Source of the DNA: Streptomyces griseofuscus
GTDB lineage: Bacteria; Actinomycetota; Actinomycetes; Streptomycetales; Streptomycetaceae
Direction: 5' to 3'
DNA length: 64,000 bases
NCBI RefSeq assembly: GCF_014673495.1
Contig: NZ_CP051006.1
Span: 2,108,001 to 2,172,000, forward strand
The notes below the pieces were generated by a model, which made no database searches, had not been told where the DNA came from, and was given only the letters and a program-made list of their open reading frames with translations. Below are positions 42,780 to 54,155 of the stretch, piece by piece (positions within the stretch are counted from its first letter, which is position 1; each line of letters starts with the position of its first letter). The position numbers and the translations under genes were made by a program.

Positions 42780-43160
42780 GGGACAGCCGCTCGGGCCGCT
42801 CCGGAAGAGCGCTCACGGCGGGCCAGCGGGCGCGCAGCAGGTCCACGAAGGCGGCGGCTCCGGTGGACTCCGTACGGGCGTAGACGGCCAGCGGGCGCCG
42901 CCAGGAGGGGTCGGGGGTGAGGAGCACACAGTCCTCGCCCACGGCGCCGCGCACGATGTGGGCGGGCGCGGCGCACACCCCGACCCCGGCGGCGGCCATC
43001 CGCACCGCCGTCGAGGACTGCTCGGTCCACGCGGCGGTCCGGGGCGCGAACCCGGCCCGCCCGCAGGCCCAGTCGAGGAAGCGGACGCCGTGCACCACGG
43101 GCTCCATGGCGCACCGGACCCAGGCCCGGTCGGCCAGCTCGGGCAGGGTCACCGTCGAAC
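42766..43160 (-). pseudogene. lysR-type regulator remnant, 5' part deleted
   Basis: The last 115-130 codons of a LysR-family regulator. What remains is the second half of the effector-binding domain: LPELADRAWVRCAMEP, RTAAWTEQSSTAVRMAAAGVGVCAAP and a C-terminal LRARWPAVSALPERP. The helix-turn-helix and first half of the effector domain are missing, and homology stops at about 43150-43165, exactly where a truncated flavoprotein begins on the other strand. Any upstream start in the same frame reads unrelated sequence. It is convergent with treY. Confidence 0.75.
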
Positions 43161-43907
43161 GGGGGCTGCGAGGGCGCGGCATCGATGTCCAGGCGGGCGC
43201 GCGGCTGCTGGACGCGGAGGTACTGGCCGACGGGGTACGGGCCCGGGTGCGCACCGCGCGCGGCGAGACCCGGACGCTGACGGCGCGGCGGCTGCTGGTG
43301 GCGGGGCCGGGTCCCGGTCACCGAGGGCCTGGATCTGGCCGCGGCCGGCCTCGCGACGGACGCCCGCGGGTTCGTCGTACCGGCCGACCGGGACCGGCTG
43401 GAGACGGCCGTGCCGGGGATCCATGTCGTCGGCGATCTGCTGCCGCCGCCGTCGCTCGGCCTCGCGCACACCTCCTTCGCCGAAGGGCAGGTCGTCGCCG
43501 AGACGCTCGCGGGGCTGCGGCCCACCCCGGTCGACTACACGGCCGTACCCCGGGTGACGTACTCCTCCCCGCAGACCGCCACCGTGGGGCTCACGGAGGC
43601 GCAGGCGCGGGCGCTGGGACATGAGCCGGCCGTGCGCGCCATGCCGCTCACCGCGCTGGCGAAGGGAATGGTGCACGGCCGGGGCGGAATGGTGAAGGTG
43701 GTCGCCGAGGCCGGTGGCGGGCGGGTGCTCGGGGTGCATCTGGTCGGCCCGCAGGTCTCGGAGCTGATCGCCGAGGCCCAGCTGATCGTCGGCTGGGACG
43801 CCGAACCCGCCGACGTGGCCCGGCATGTGCATCCGCATCCCACACTCTCGGAGGCGGTGGGCGAGGTGTTCCTGACGCTCGCGGGACGGAGGCTGCACCA
43901 GCGGTGA
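43148..43907 (+). pseudogene. pyridine nucleotide-disulfide oxidoreductase remnant
   Basis: The C-terminal half of a lipoamide dehydrogenase/mercuric reductase-like flavoprotein. It starts in the NAD domain (LRGRGIDVQAGARLLDA), shifts frame near 43305-43315 (expected VGRVPVTEGLDLAAAGL is split between frames), then runs open through PGIHVVGDLLPPPS and the dimerisation domain (VTYSSPQTATVGLTEAQA ... GPQVSELIAEAQLIVG ... HPHPTLSEAV). The FAD-binding domain and redox-active CxxxxC are absent. It abuts the lysR remnant, and both lost their 5' ends. Confidence 0.78.
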
Positions 43908-44031
43908 GCACCGTGAATGCGGTGGCACCGGCTCCGGTTGGCACATGCCGACCGGGCATCCGGCCGGACGCTTGACAGCCACCGCGCACCGTGCGGGACT
44001 GGGAGGGCGAAGCAGGGCGGACGAATCGGGG

Positions 44032-45285
44032 GTGAGTCTCCTGCCGGAGCTGCGCTATCCCAGCGTTCCCGAACTGCTGGCCTCCGCACGGGCGTTGGCC
44101 GCGTCGGAGCCCGGGCTGTGCGCGCTGCGACAGGTGGGCCGCTCACGCGCGGGACGCCCCCTGCATCTGCTGTCGGTGGGGCACGCACAGCGGGCGGTGC
44201 TGGTGGTGGCGGGCGCCCACGCCAACGAACCGACCGGCGGCTCCACTTTGCGGGTGCTGGCCCGACGGGTGCTGGCGGAACGCGAGTTGCGCACCGGCAC
44301 CTCCTGGCACTTCCTGCTGTGCGCGGACCCGGACGGCGCCGCCCTCCATGTCACCCCGGCCCCGCGCAGCCTGCTCGACTACCACCTCGGCTTCTACCGG
44401 CCCACCGGCGCCGAGCAGCCTGAGTGGTCGCCCTCCGTGCTGCCCCCGGACCGGCTGCCGCCCGAGACCCGGGCCCTGACCGGGGTGATCGACGAGCTGC
44501 GCCCCTACCTCCAGGTGACCCTGCACGGCACCGATCTGGGCGGCAGCTGGGTGCAGCTGACCCGGGACGTGCCGGGCCTCGCGGAGCCGTTCGCCAAGTC
44601 GGCGGCGCAGCTGCACATCCCGGTGGAGACGGGCGCCTCGGACGCCGCGGGCTGGCCCGCCTCCGGGCCCGGGGTGCATGTGATGCCGGGGCCCGGGACG
44701 GACGCGGCCTACCCGAGCATGCCGGACGACGCCCGGCACAGCACCTGGTACCACGCGCACCGCTACGGGGGGCTGACCGCCGTGGTGGAGGTGCCGATGT
44801 GGGCCAGTGACCTGGTGGACGACCCGGCGCCGCACCCGGCACCCGCGGCGGCGATGCGGCGGCTGGCGGGGCGGCTGCTGCGGGACTCGCTGGAGGTGGA
44901 GCGGGTGCTGGCGGAGGCGCTGCCCCGGCTCGACGGCGCCGACGGGCCGCTGCTGCGGGCCGCGCGCTGGGCGCTGGAGCTGATCCCGGGCCTGGCCGAG
45001 GACTGGACCCACACCGTGCCGGCCGCCTCCACGATGGCGTACGTCGGCAGCGTGGACGCGTTCGGGCGGCGGCTGCCGCTGCGGGCGGCCGCGATGCTGC
45101 TGCGGGTGCTGCGGGAGAGCGGCGACCGGGCGGCGCCGGACCTCGAACGGCTCGTGGCCACCTGGTCCGACGCCTTCGCCCGGCGCTTCCGGGCCCGCTG
45201 GGTGCCCCTGGACCACCAGGTGGAGCACCAGTCGCGCACGGTGCTGCTGGCGGCCCAGCAGGCCCGGGAGCAGGCGGATCAATAG
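44032..45285 (+). CDS. M14 family zinc metallopeptidase (carboxypeptidase-like)
   Basis: A 417-residue zinc carboxypeptidase-fold protein. The zinc ligands are His63 and Glu66 in VVAGAHANEPTGG and His165 in VTLHGTDLGG; the general base is Glu253 in VVEVPMWASD. No signal peptide is seen, which suggests an intracellular peptidase or amidase-type member. Residues after about 290 form a helical C-terminal extension. The GTG at 44032 is one choice; an in-frame ATG at 43945 would add 29 residues of Arg/Gly-rich sequence that look non-coding. Confidence 0.82.
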   Translation: MSLLPELRYPSVPELLASARALAASEPGLCALRQVGRSRAGRPLHLLSVGHAQRAVLVVAGAHANEPTGGSTLRVLARRVLAERELRTGTSWHFLLCADPDGAALHVTPAPRSLLDYHLGFYRPTGAEQPEWSPSVLPPDRLPPETRALTGVIDELRPYLQVTLHGTDLGGSWVQLTRDVPGLAEPFAKSAAQLHIPVETGASDAAGWPASGPGVHVMPGPGTDAAYPSMPDDARHSTWYHAHRYGGLTAVVEVPMWASDLVDDPAPHPAPAAAMRRLAGRLLRDSLEVERVLAEALPRLDGADGPLLRAARWALELIPGLAEDWTHTVPAASTMAYVGSVDAFGRRLPLRAAAMLLRVLRESGDRAAPDLERLVATWSDAFARRFRARWVPLDHQVEHQSRTVLLAAQQAREQADQ

Positions 45286-45350
45286 GGCCGCCGGCCGGTG
45301 CGGCACGGTCGCGCGCCACCGGCCGACGCGGCGGAGCCTGGCACCGCCGG

Positions 45351-45758
45351 TCAGTCGCCGAGGTCGAAGACCGAGCCCGTGCGCGCCCGCAGTTCGCAGG
45401 AATTGGTGTACGTCCGCCGGAAGTCGACCATCCGGCCGTTCCAGCGGCCGTGCGCCGTGGCGGTGACCGGGGAGTAGATCCGCGGGCAGAACACCTTGCG
45501 GGCCGGGATGCGGTCGATGTCGCCGCGGGCCGCGGTCAGTTCGGCGCAGGCCTCGGCCGCGTACGGATGGCCGTGGGGCGGCAGGCAGCGCAGCAGGGCG
45601 CTGCGGCCGCTGTCGGCCCGGGCGCCCGAGCGGGTGATCGTGAGGTGCAGCCGGTTGCCGTGCAGCAGGGGCGCCGCCTGGGCGGGACCCGCGGCGAGGA
45701 GACCGGCGGCGGCCAGGAAGACGCCGGCGGCCGCTGTCGCTCTGGTGAAGTACGTCAT
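45351..45758 (-). CDS. subtilisin inhibitor-like secreted protease inhibitor (SSI family)
   Basis: A 135-residue exported inhibitor. A signal peptide (about 1-28, ending AQA|AP) precedes a domain with the four SSI cysteines, Cys58-Cys71 and Cys91-Cys121. The reactive loop reads CPRIYSP, so P1 is Arg93, where the archetypal SSI has Met in CPMVY. An Arg P1 predicts inhibition of trypsin-like serine proteases in the culture medium. The C terminus CELRARTGSVFDL matches the family end. Start ATG 45758 lacks a strong ribosome site. Confidence 0.9.
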   Translation of the reverse strand: MTYFTRATAAAGVFLAAAGLLAAGPAQAAPLLHGNRLHLTITRSGARADSGRSALLRCLPPHGHPYAAEACAELTAARGDIDRIPARKVFCPRIYSPVTATAHGRWNGRMVDFRRTYTNSCELRARTGSVFDLGD

Positions 45759-45837
45759 GCCCGTTGCATCGGCAGGACGTCCGGTGTTCCGCAGTGCGGT
45801 CACCCGTTCGAACGACCGGGGCGCCGTGGCGACGCGC

Positions 45838-46398
45838 TCAGCTCAGCGACAGCCGGTACGCCACCCGCCCGAACGCCACCTGGTCGCCCTCGCGGACCGC
45901 GACCGCGCCGACCACCCGGCGGCCGTTGACGGTGGTCCCGTTGGTGGAGCCGAGATCCCGGAGGATCCACAGCCCGCCCTGCCGGCTGAGTTCGGCGTGC
46001 ACCCGGGAGACCGTCTCGTGGGTCAGCCGCAGCCCGTTGCCCGGGTCGCGGCCTATCCGCAGCCGGGTGTGGGCCGGCCCCGGCAGCAGCAGCTTGGGCA
46101 GCCGCTCGGCCTGCCAGGCGCGGCGCAGTCGTACCGTGAAACCGGAGACGGCCTCGACGGTGCCGAAGATCGCGCGGGAGAAGCGGTTGTCGCGGGGCAG
46201 GTCGGCGACGAGGACGGCGAGTTCGTCGGCGTGCCGCGCGGCGAGCGCCAGTTCCATGCGGCGCACGAACGTCTCGTGCGACAGCCGGCCCTTGGCCGCG
46301 CCGTCCCGCAGCACCTCCAGCGCCGCTTCCCGCTCCGTGTCGGACAGCCGCGCGGACGCCGGGGCCGGGGCGGTGGGGAACTCGAAGGACGACGTCAC
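45838..46398 (-). CDS. DUF1707 and FHA domain protein
   Basis: A 186-residue signalling protein. Residues about 17-70 are DUF1707 (RLSDTEREAALEVLRDGAAKGRLS), a short domain common in actinobacterial membrane-associated proteins. Residues about 105-180 form an FHA phosphothreonine-binding domain with RIGRDPGNGLRL, VSRVHAEL and DLGSTNGTTVNG. It probably reads Ser/Thr kinase signals. The GTG at 46398 is seven bases after GACAAT (ATTGTC at 46406-46411), so it looks leaderless. It is divergent from treZ. Confidence 0.9.
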   Translation of the reverse strand: MTSSFEFPTAPAPASARLSDTEREAALEVLRDGAAKGRLSHETFVRRMELALAARHADELAVLVADLPRDNRFSRAIFGTVEAVSGFTVRLRRAWQAERLPKLLLPGPAHTRLRIGRDPGNGLRLTHETVSRVHAELSRQGGLWILRDLGSTNGTTVNGRRVVGAVAVREGDQVAFGRVAYRLSLS

Positions 46399-46600
46399 GC
46401 CTGTGATTGTCGGTCAGTGGGCGGCGGGTGTCCAGAAAGCGGGTGATCCGCGCCCGCCCGACGGTACTTCCGCGCGGCCCGCCGGGAAACATCGCACGAC
46501 ACCTGGAGGGAAAGGGCCCGATCGAAGGGGAGATCGAGGGCGGGGGCGGGCACGATGGGAGCGCGGGACATCACGGTGAACAGACGAAGGGGAACCGTCC

Positions 46601-48346
46601 GTGCAGTTCGAGGTGTGGGCACCGCAGGCAGACCGGGTGACGCTCCAGTGCGAGGGCGCCGCGCGGGCGTTGGCGCGCGATCCGGAGCGCGCGGGCTGGT
46701 GGAAGGGGGAGGCGACGGCGGGTGACGGCGCCCGGTACGGATTCGCGCTGGACGACGGTCCGGTGCTGCCCGATCCGCGCTCGCGCCGGCAGCCGGACGG
46801 TCCGGACGGGCTCAGCGCGGTCGTGGACCAGGAGCGGTACCGGTGGCGGGTGCCGTGGCCGGGGCGGGAGTTGCCGGGCGCGGTGCTCTACGAGCTGCAT
46901 GTGGGCACGTACACCCCCGAGGGCACCCTGGACGCGGCGGCGGCCCGGCTCGGCCATCTGGTGGAACTGGGCATCACACACGTCGAGTTGATGCCGGTCT
47001 GCCCGTTCCCCGGGCGGCACGGCTGGGGGTACGACGGGGTGTCGCTGTGGGCGGTGCACGAGCCGTACGGCGGCCCCGAGGCGCTGAAGCGGTTCGTGGA
47101 CCGGGCGCACGAGCTGGGACTCGGTGTCGTACTGGACGTCGTGCACAACCACTTGGGGCCCTCCGGCAACCATCTCCCCGCCTTCGGGCCGTACTTCACT
47201 GACACGCACACCACACCGTGGGGCGCGGCGGTGAACCTGGACGCGCCCGGTTCGGACGAGGTGCGCGCCTTCCTCGTCGGCGGCGCGCTCGCCTGGCTGC
47301 GGGACTTCCGGCTGGACGGGCTGCGCCTGGACGCGGTGCACGCGCTGTACGACACCCGGGCCACCCATTTCCTGGAGGAGCTGTCGGCGGCCGTCGACCG
47401 GCTCGCCGCGGAGGTGGGCCGGCCGCTGTTCCTGATCGCCGAGACCGACCTCAACAACCCGCGCTTCATCACCCCGCGCACGGAGAACGGGCTCGGGCTG
47501 CACGCGCAGTGGAACGACGACTTCCACCACGCCCTGCACACCGCGCTGACCGGCGAGTCCCAGGGCTACTACGCGGACTTCGCGCGCGATCCCTTCGCCG
47601 CGCTGGCCAAGACGCTCACCGGGGGCTACTTCCACGACGGCACGTACTCCGGTTTCCGGGAGCGGCACCACGGGCGGCCGCTGGACCGCGCGCGGGTCGC
47701 CGGGCACCGGCTGCTCGGCTACTCCCAGACCCATGACCAGATCGGCAACCGGGCCCAGGGCGACCGGCTTTCGGCACATCTCTCGCCCGGCCTGCTGGCG
47801 TGCGCGGCGACGCTGGTGCTGACCGCGCCGTTCACCCCGATGCTGTTCATGGGCGAGGAGTGGGCGGCCGGCACGCCCTGGCAGTACTTCGCCGACCACA
47901 CGGACCCCGCCCTCGCGGAGGCGGTACGCCGCGGGCGGCGCCGGGAGTTCGCGGCGCACGGCTGGGCCGAGGAGGACGTACCCGACCCGGGGGACCCGGC
48001 GACCCGGGAGCGCTCCTGCCTGGACTGGTCGGAGCCCGAACGCGTGGAGCACGCACGGGTGTTGGACTGGTACCGGCGGCTGATCGCGCTGCGCCGCGAG
48101 CAGCCGGACCTCACCGACCCGGATCTCGCCGACACGAAGGTGGCCTACGACGGGCGGGCCCGCTGGCTGGCCTTCCGGCGGGGCGACGTACGGGTCGCGG
48201 TGAACCTGGGCAAGGAAGTGGCCGCCATCCCGCTGGGCTCCCGCCCGGCCCTGGTCCTCGCCGCGTGGGAGCCGGTCGAGGCGCCGGGCGCGGACGGGAT
48301 GCTCCAGCTGCCCGGGGAGTCGTGCGTGCTGCTCAGCCAGCCCTGA
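46601..48346 (+). CDS. treZ: malto-oligosyltrehalose trehalohydrolase
   Basis: A 581-residue GH13 enzyme releasing trehalose from the maltooligosyl-trehalose made by TreY. Residues 1-90 are the N-terminal E-set domain (FEVWAPQADRVTL), followed by the barrel with YELHVGTYTPEGT, DVVHNHLGPSGN, nucleophile Asp244 in LDGLRLDAVHAL, Glu281 in LIAETDLNNPR and Asp379 in YSQTHDQIGNR. The GTG at 46601 has AGGGG upstream. It completes the TreX-TreY-TreZ route although 3.8 kb of other genes separate it from treY. Confidence 0.95.
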   Translation: MQFEVWAPQADRVTLQCEGAARALARDPERAGWWKGEATAGDGARYGFALDDGPVLPDPRSRRQPDGPDGLSAVVDQERYRWRVPWPGRELPGAVLYELHVGTYTPEGTLDAAAARLGHLVELGITHVELMPVCPFPGRHGWGYDGVSLWAVHEPYGGPEALKRFVDRAHELGLGVVLDVVHNHLGPSGNHLPAFGPYFTDTHTTPWGAAVNLDAPGSDEVRAFLVGGALAWLRDFRLDGLRLDAVHALYDTRATHFLEELSAAVDRLAAEVGRPLFLIAETDLNNPRFITPRTENGLGLHAQWNDDFHHALHTALTGESQGYYADFARDPFAALAKTLTGGYFHDGTYSGFRERHHGRPLDRARVAGHRLLGYSQTHDQIGNRAQGDRLSAHLSPGLLACAATLVLTAPFTPMLFMGEEWAAGTPWQYFADHTDPALAEAVRRGRRREFAAHGWAEEDVPDPGDPATRERSCLDWSEPERVEHARVLDWYRRLIALRREQPDLTDPDLADTKVAYDGRARWLAFRRGDVRVAVNLGKEVAAIPLGSRPALVLAAWEPVEAPGADGMLQLPGESCVLLSQP

Positions 48347-48386
48347 GACGGAGGAGCGGCCGGTGGGGAGGCCGCCCTGAGGTCCG

Positions 48387-49319
48387 TTACGGCTCCTCCC
48401 CCGCCGTCTTGAAGTCCGTCACCCGCTCCAGCAGGATCGGCTCCCACGCCCGGCGCAGCTGGGTGCGCAGCAGGGTCGGGTCGCCGGAGGTACGGCCGTC
48501 GAGGCGGTCCGCGAGGCGCAGCACCGTGTCGCAGCGGGCCAGCCACAGGCCGCGCAGGCAGGGGCGGGCGCCGTACCCGGCGAGGGTGGCGGCGCGGACG
48601 GCGGCCGGGGAGCCGACGGCGACGGCGAGTCCCGCGATGTCCTCGGCGGGATCTCCGAGCGCCACCTCGGTCCAGTCGAGGATGCCGCGCACCCGCCCGT
48701 CGGCGCTGACCACCACGTGTTCGCCGGTGAGCCCGTGGTGGGTGAGCACGGCGACACCGGGTTGCGCGGCGAGCTGGGCGGCCCCGGCCGGAGTGAGCTG
48801 GTACATCGGCGCGGCGTCGAACTCGTCGGCGGCGGCGAGCAGTTCGGCCGCGTGCACCGCCATCCGGCGCAGCGCCTCCAGGGAGCGCGGGGCGGCGCGC
48901 GGCACACCGAGCGACTCGGCCTGCCGTACCGGCACCGCGCGCAACCCGGTGAGCAGCCCGGCGAGATCGGCCTCGCCGGCCGCCGAGACCTCGTGCTCCT
49001 CGGCGGTGCCGCCGGGCACCACGGTGTCCAGGGTGCAGGCGAGGCCGGGCGCCCAGTCGGCGTGCGCGACGCTGACCGGCACCGCGACCGGGACGTGCGG
49101 GCGGACCAGGGCGCGCAGCCGCAGTTCCCGGCGGCGGCGGGTGGACGCCGCCCGGTCGGGCGCGAGACGCAGCACCTGGCGGGTGCCGACCCACCAGGTG
49201 TACGCGTGCCCCTCCCGTACGGGCCGGACATCGGGTCCGTCTCGCTCGGGGCCTTCCTTGAGCAGCGAACGGACCAGCTGGCGGACGGTGTCCGCGGTGG
49301 GGGTCGGTGCCTGGGTCAT
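48387..49319 (-). CDS. phosphotransferase (aminoglycoside phosphotransferase family)
   Basis: A 310-residue kinase-like protein. The catalytic loop is VLTHHGLTGEHVVV, with Gly-Leu-Thr where most family members have HGDLxxxN, so the usual Asp base is not present (HHGLTGEHV). The metal-binding loop GILDWTEVALGDPAEDIAGL is normal. The missing Asp may make it catalytically weak or altered. The N-lobe TWWVGTRQVLRLAPD holds the ATP-binding region. It converges with treZ. The ATG at 49319 has no clear ribosome site. Confidence 0.8.
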   Translation of the reverse strand: MTQAPTPTADTVRQLVRSLLKEGPERDGPDVRPVREGHAYTWWVGTRQVLRLAPDRAASTRRRRELRLRALVRPHVPVAVPVSVAHADWAPGLACTLDTVVPGGTAEEHEVSAAGEADLAGLLTGLRAVPVRQAESLGVPRAAPRSLEALRRMAVHAAELLAAADEFDAAPMYQLTPAGAAQLAAQPGVAVLTHHGLTGEHVVVSADGRVRGILDWTEVALGDPAEDIAGLAVAVGSPAAVRAATLAGYGARPCLRGLWLARCDTVLRLADRLDGRTSGDPTLLRTQLRRAWEPILLERVTDFKTAGEEP

Positions 49320-49393
49320 GGATCGCGCGTTGCCGTTCCGGGTGTCGTCGGGGGTGGTCGCCCCGGGCCCGCCCCGGGCCCGGGTCCGTGCCG

Positions 49394-50521
49394 TCAGTCC
49401 ACTGTCACCATCTCGCGTCCGGTGTTGTTGAGGCGGCGGCCGCCGTCCTCGGTCACCGTCACGATGTCCTCGATACGCACCCCGAACCGGCCGGGCAGAT
49501 AGATGCCGGGCTCCACCGAGAAGCACATCCCGGGCACCAGCGGCAGCTCCTCGCCCTCGATCATGTACGGCGGCTCGTGCGTGGTGACGCCGATGCCGTG
49601 CCCGGTGCGGTGGATGAAGTACTCGCCGTACCCGGCGTCGGTGATCACCTTGCGAGCCGCCCGGTCGACCTCCTGGCAGGCGACGCCGGGCCGCACCGCC
49701 TGGTAGCCGGCCTCCTGGGCCTCGCGCACGATGTCATGGACCCGGCGCTCCTCCTCGGTGGGCTCGCCGACGTGCACGGTGCGCGTGGTGTCGGAGCCGT
49801 AGCCGTCCTTCAGACCGCCGAAGTCGAGGACGACCATGTCGCCGCGCTGGATGACGCGGTCGCCGACCTCGTGGTGCGGGTTGGCGCCGTTGGGGCCGGA
49901 GCCGACGATGGTGAAGTCGACCTGGGAGTGGCCGAAGCGGCGCAGCAGCGCGGCGAGGTCACGGCCGAGGTCGGACTCGCGGCGCCCGGCGAAGGTCACC
50001 TTGCGGATCTCCTCGAACGCGGCGTCGGCCGCGGCCCCGGCGGCCGCGAGCAGCTCCACCTCGGCGGCGTCCTTGACCGCGCGCAGCATGGGCAGGGCGT
50101 CGGTGAGGGCGGCGTACGAGCTGTCGGGCAGGGTGCGCTGGAGGCCGAGGACGTGCATCCCCCAGGTGTTGTCGCTGATGCCGTACCGGCCGCGGCCGTC
50201 GAGCAGTTCGCCGGTGACGGCGTAGGGGTCCTTGCCGTCGGTCCAGTCGCGCAGGGTGAGCGCCTCGCCCGCCACGGAGTGCTCGGCGTCCGGGGCCTCC
50301 AGGGTGGGGACGACGAGGACGGGGTCCTGGCCGGGGGCGAGGACCAGCAGGGTGAGCCGCTCGGTGACGGCGGTGGGGGTGTAGCCGGTCAGCCACACCA
50401 TGTCCGGTCCCGGCGCCACGAGCAGCCCGGCGAGACCGGCGTCGGCCGCGGCGCGCGCGGCACGCTCCATGCGGGCCTTGTGGTCGGCTGCGCTGAAGGG
50501 CGTGGTCGTCGTACCGGTCAT
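49394..50521 (-). CDS. M24 family aminopeptidase P (Xaa-Pro peptidase)
   Basis: A 375-residue dinuclear-metal peptidase that removes residues before proline. The N-terminal creatinase-like domain (1-135) contains GLLVAPGPDMVWLTGY. The five metal ligands are visible as Asp in VVLDFGG, Asp in YGSDTTRTV, His in HRTGHGIG, Glu in SVEPGIY and Glu in VRIEDIVTV. Length is typical for the PepQ/YpdF-like branch. GGAGG lies five bases before the ATG at 50521. It is cytosolic. The phosphotransferase gene downstream starts 74 bp after its stop. Confidence 0.93.
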   Translation of the reverse strand: MTGTTTTPFSAADHKARMERAARAAADAGLAGLLVAPGPDMVWLTGYTPTAVTERLTLLVLAPGQDPVLVVPTLEAPDAEHSVAGEALTLRDWTDGKDPYAVTGELLDGRGRYGISDNTWGMHVLGLQRTLPDSSYAALTDALPMLRAVKDAAEVELLAAAGAAADAAFEEIRKVTFAGRRESDLGRDLAALLRRFGHSQVDFTIVGSGPNGANPHHEVGDRVIQRGDMVVLDFGGLKDGYGSDTTRTVHVGEPTEEERRVHDIVREAQEAGYQAVRPGVACQEVDRAARKVITDAGYGEYFIHRTGHGIGVTTHEPPYMIEGEELPLVPGMCFSVEPGIYLPGRFGVRIEDIVTVTEDGGRRLNNTGREMVTVD

Positions 50522-50740
50522 CCGGGCCTCCGGGTGGTTCTGGCTGGTCGGGCGGGTGGCAGGGCGCGCGCGAGGCGCCCCGGGCAGCATCCTGCCCGCC
50601 CGCACCGGGCCGCGCGACCCGATCGGCGGATCCCGCGTCCGCCGGGCACGGCGGAGGTCCGCGCGGGGCGGGTCGCGGGGGTCGGCAGGACGTCCGGCAC
50701 CCGGCCATCATGACCCACCGGCCCCCGGTTTCCGCGGCGC

Positions 50741-51280
50741 TCAGGTCACCACGCCCGGCACCACCGTCAACTGCTGGAAGCCGCCGCCGCTGTGCCGCAC
50801 GGTCAGCAGGACCTCGCTGCCGGGGCGGGCGCGGGCGACGGCCCGTGCCAGGTCGGCTGCGGTGTCGACGCGGGCGGCGCCGAACTGGAGCAGGACGTCC
50901 CCGCGGGCCAGGCCCGCCCGGTAGCCGGGGCCGGGCGTGTGCACGCCCACCACCAGCGCGCCGGGGCTGCCGTAGTCGACGGCCTCCACGCCCAGGGTGG
51001 CCCGGGGGCCGCTGTCCCGCGCGGGTGCCGCCGCGGCCCAGGGCTGCGGCGCGGTCTCTCCTGCCCCGCCGAGCACGGTGGCGCCGACCGCGCCGATGCC
51101 CACGCCGGACAGCACCAGCAGGGTGCCCGCGCAGGCCCCGAGCAGCAGGGTCCGCAGCCGCCGGCGGCGCCGGTTCGCGGCGTGCGGATGGTGGGCGGGG
51201 CCGCCGCCCGGGCGAGGACCGCCGCCCGCCCGGGGGCCCCGGCCCGGCAGCGGCCTGGGCCGCAACGCAGTGTGTTCCAT
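50741..51280 (-). CDS. membrane-anchored PDZ domain protein
   Basis: A 179-residue protein with an Arg/Gly/Pro-rich cytosolic tail (1-44), one transmembrane helix (about 45-68, LLLGACAGTLLVLSGVGIGAV) and an outward PDZ domain (about 95-175: GALVVGVHTPGPGYRAGLARGDVLLQFG). There is no protease domain, unlike HtrA/DegP proteins, which makes it a possible adaptor for an extracytoplasmic protease. It ends 219 bp upstream of the aminopeptidase P start in the same direction. Confidence 0.82.
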   Translation of the reverse strand: MEHTALRPRPLPGRGPRAGGGPRPGGGPAHHPHAANRRRRRLRTLLLGACAGTLLVLSGVGIGAVGATVLGGAGETAPQPWAAAAPARDSGPRATLGVEAVDYGSPGALVVGVHTPGPGYRAGLARGDVLLQFGAARVDTAADLARAVARARPGSEVLLTVRHSGGGFQQLTVVPGVVT

Positions 51281-51426
51281 GGTTCGTTCGCCTCCGGCCG
51301 GTCATCTACCCGGCGCACCGGCCCCTGACGAGACACGAACGAGTGAGACTGGCCGGAGACCGGCGGCGGGTAGTCACTACGGACACCCCGCGCACCGGCC
51401 CCGGCTCAGGGCCGCTCAGGGTCGGC

Positions 51427-51941
51427 TCAGCCCATGTGCCCGCCGGGCACCCCGTAAGACTTCCTTGCGGCCCTGCTCGTTGGGGGCTGCATGGGGTGCA
51501 CGATGGGCGCGAGGTTGAGGAAGCTCCACTGCTCGTGGCTGCCCTCGCCGATGGTGAATTCGAGCCCGTCGTTGAAGGTCCGCGCGATGCGGCGGTACGT
51601 CTTGGTGCGGTGACCTCGGCCATCTCCCAGATCTCGGGGTGCCCGCCCGTGCCCTTGGTGGCGGGCGGGGTGAGCACGACCAGCCGGTGGCCGTGCGGCA
51701 GGTCGTGGGTGAGCCGGCGGAAGGAGCCGGACAGGATCTCGGGCAGCTCGAAGGTGGCGTGCTCGGCGGGCGCCGCGGTCAGGGTGGGCAGTTCCGCGCC
51801 GAAGTCCACCGGCAACATCGGCCGCAGCACCGGCGGCACGGTCAACAGCCCGGCATACGGCCGCAGTTCGCCCGGCGTCCGCTTCTTCTCCTCCGTGGCG
51901 CCGGTGATCCTCTCGACGGCCTTCTCGATGATCTCGGTTCT
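51427..51941 (-). pseudogene. eroded multicopper oxidase (phenoxazinone synthase-like)
   Basis: A chain of fragments of one multicopper oxidase in the order of the intact protein. In one frame come [21 protein letters not shown] (N terminus), [20 protein letters not shown], then [39 protein letters not shown] frame change near 51617 leads to [20 protein letters not shown] and [15 protein letters not shown], and another to [10 protein letters not shown]. The segments match phenoxazinone synthase as I recall it, with all stretches between them missing, including the copper-site histidines HIH and HCHxxxH. The expected ATG reads AGA. It lies just downstream of geoA. Confidence 0.78.
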
Positions 51942-51983
51942 CTGAATGCCCTGCTCCGTACGAGTAGATTACGAAACGGCCGA

Positions 51984-54155
<2,172 letters not shown>

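Noticed and set aside
42679..43557. A 292-codon + strand frame overlapping the end of treY and the lysR remnant.
   Set aside because: Only its distal part (from about 43148) matches flavoprotein sequence; the first part is antisense to lysR.
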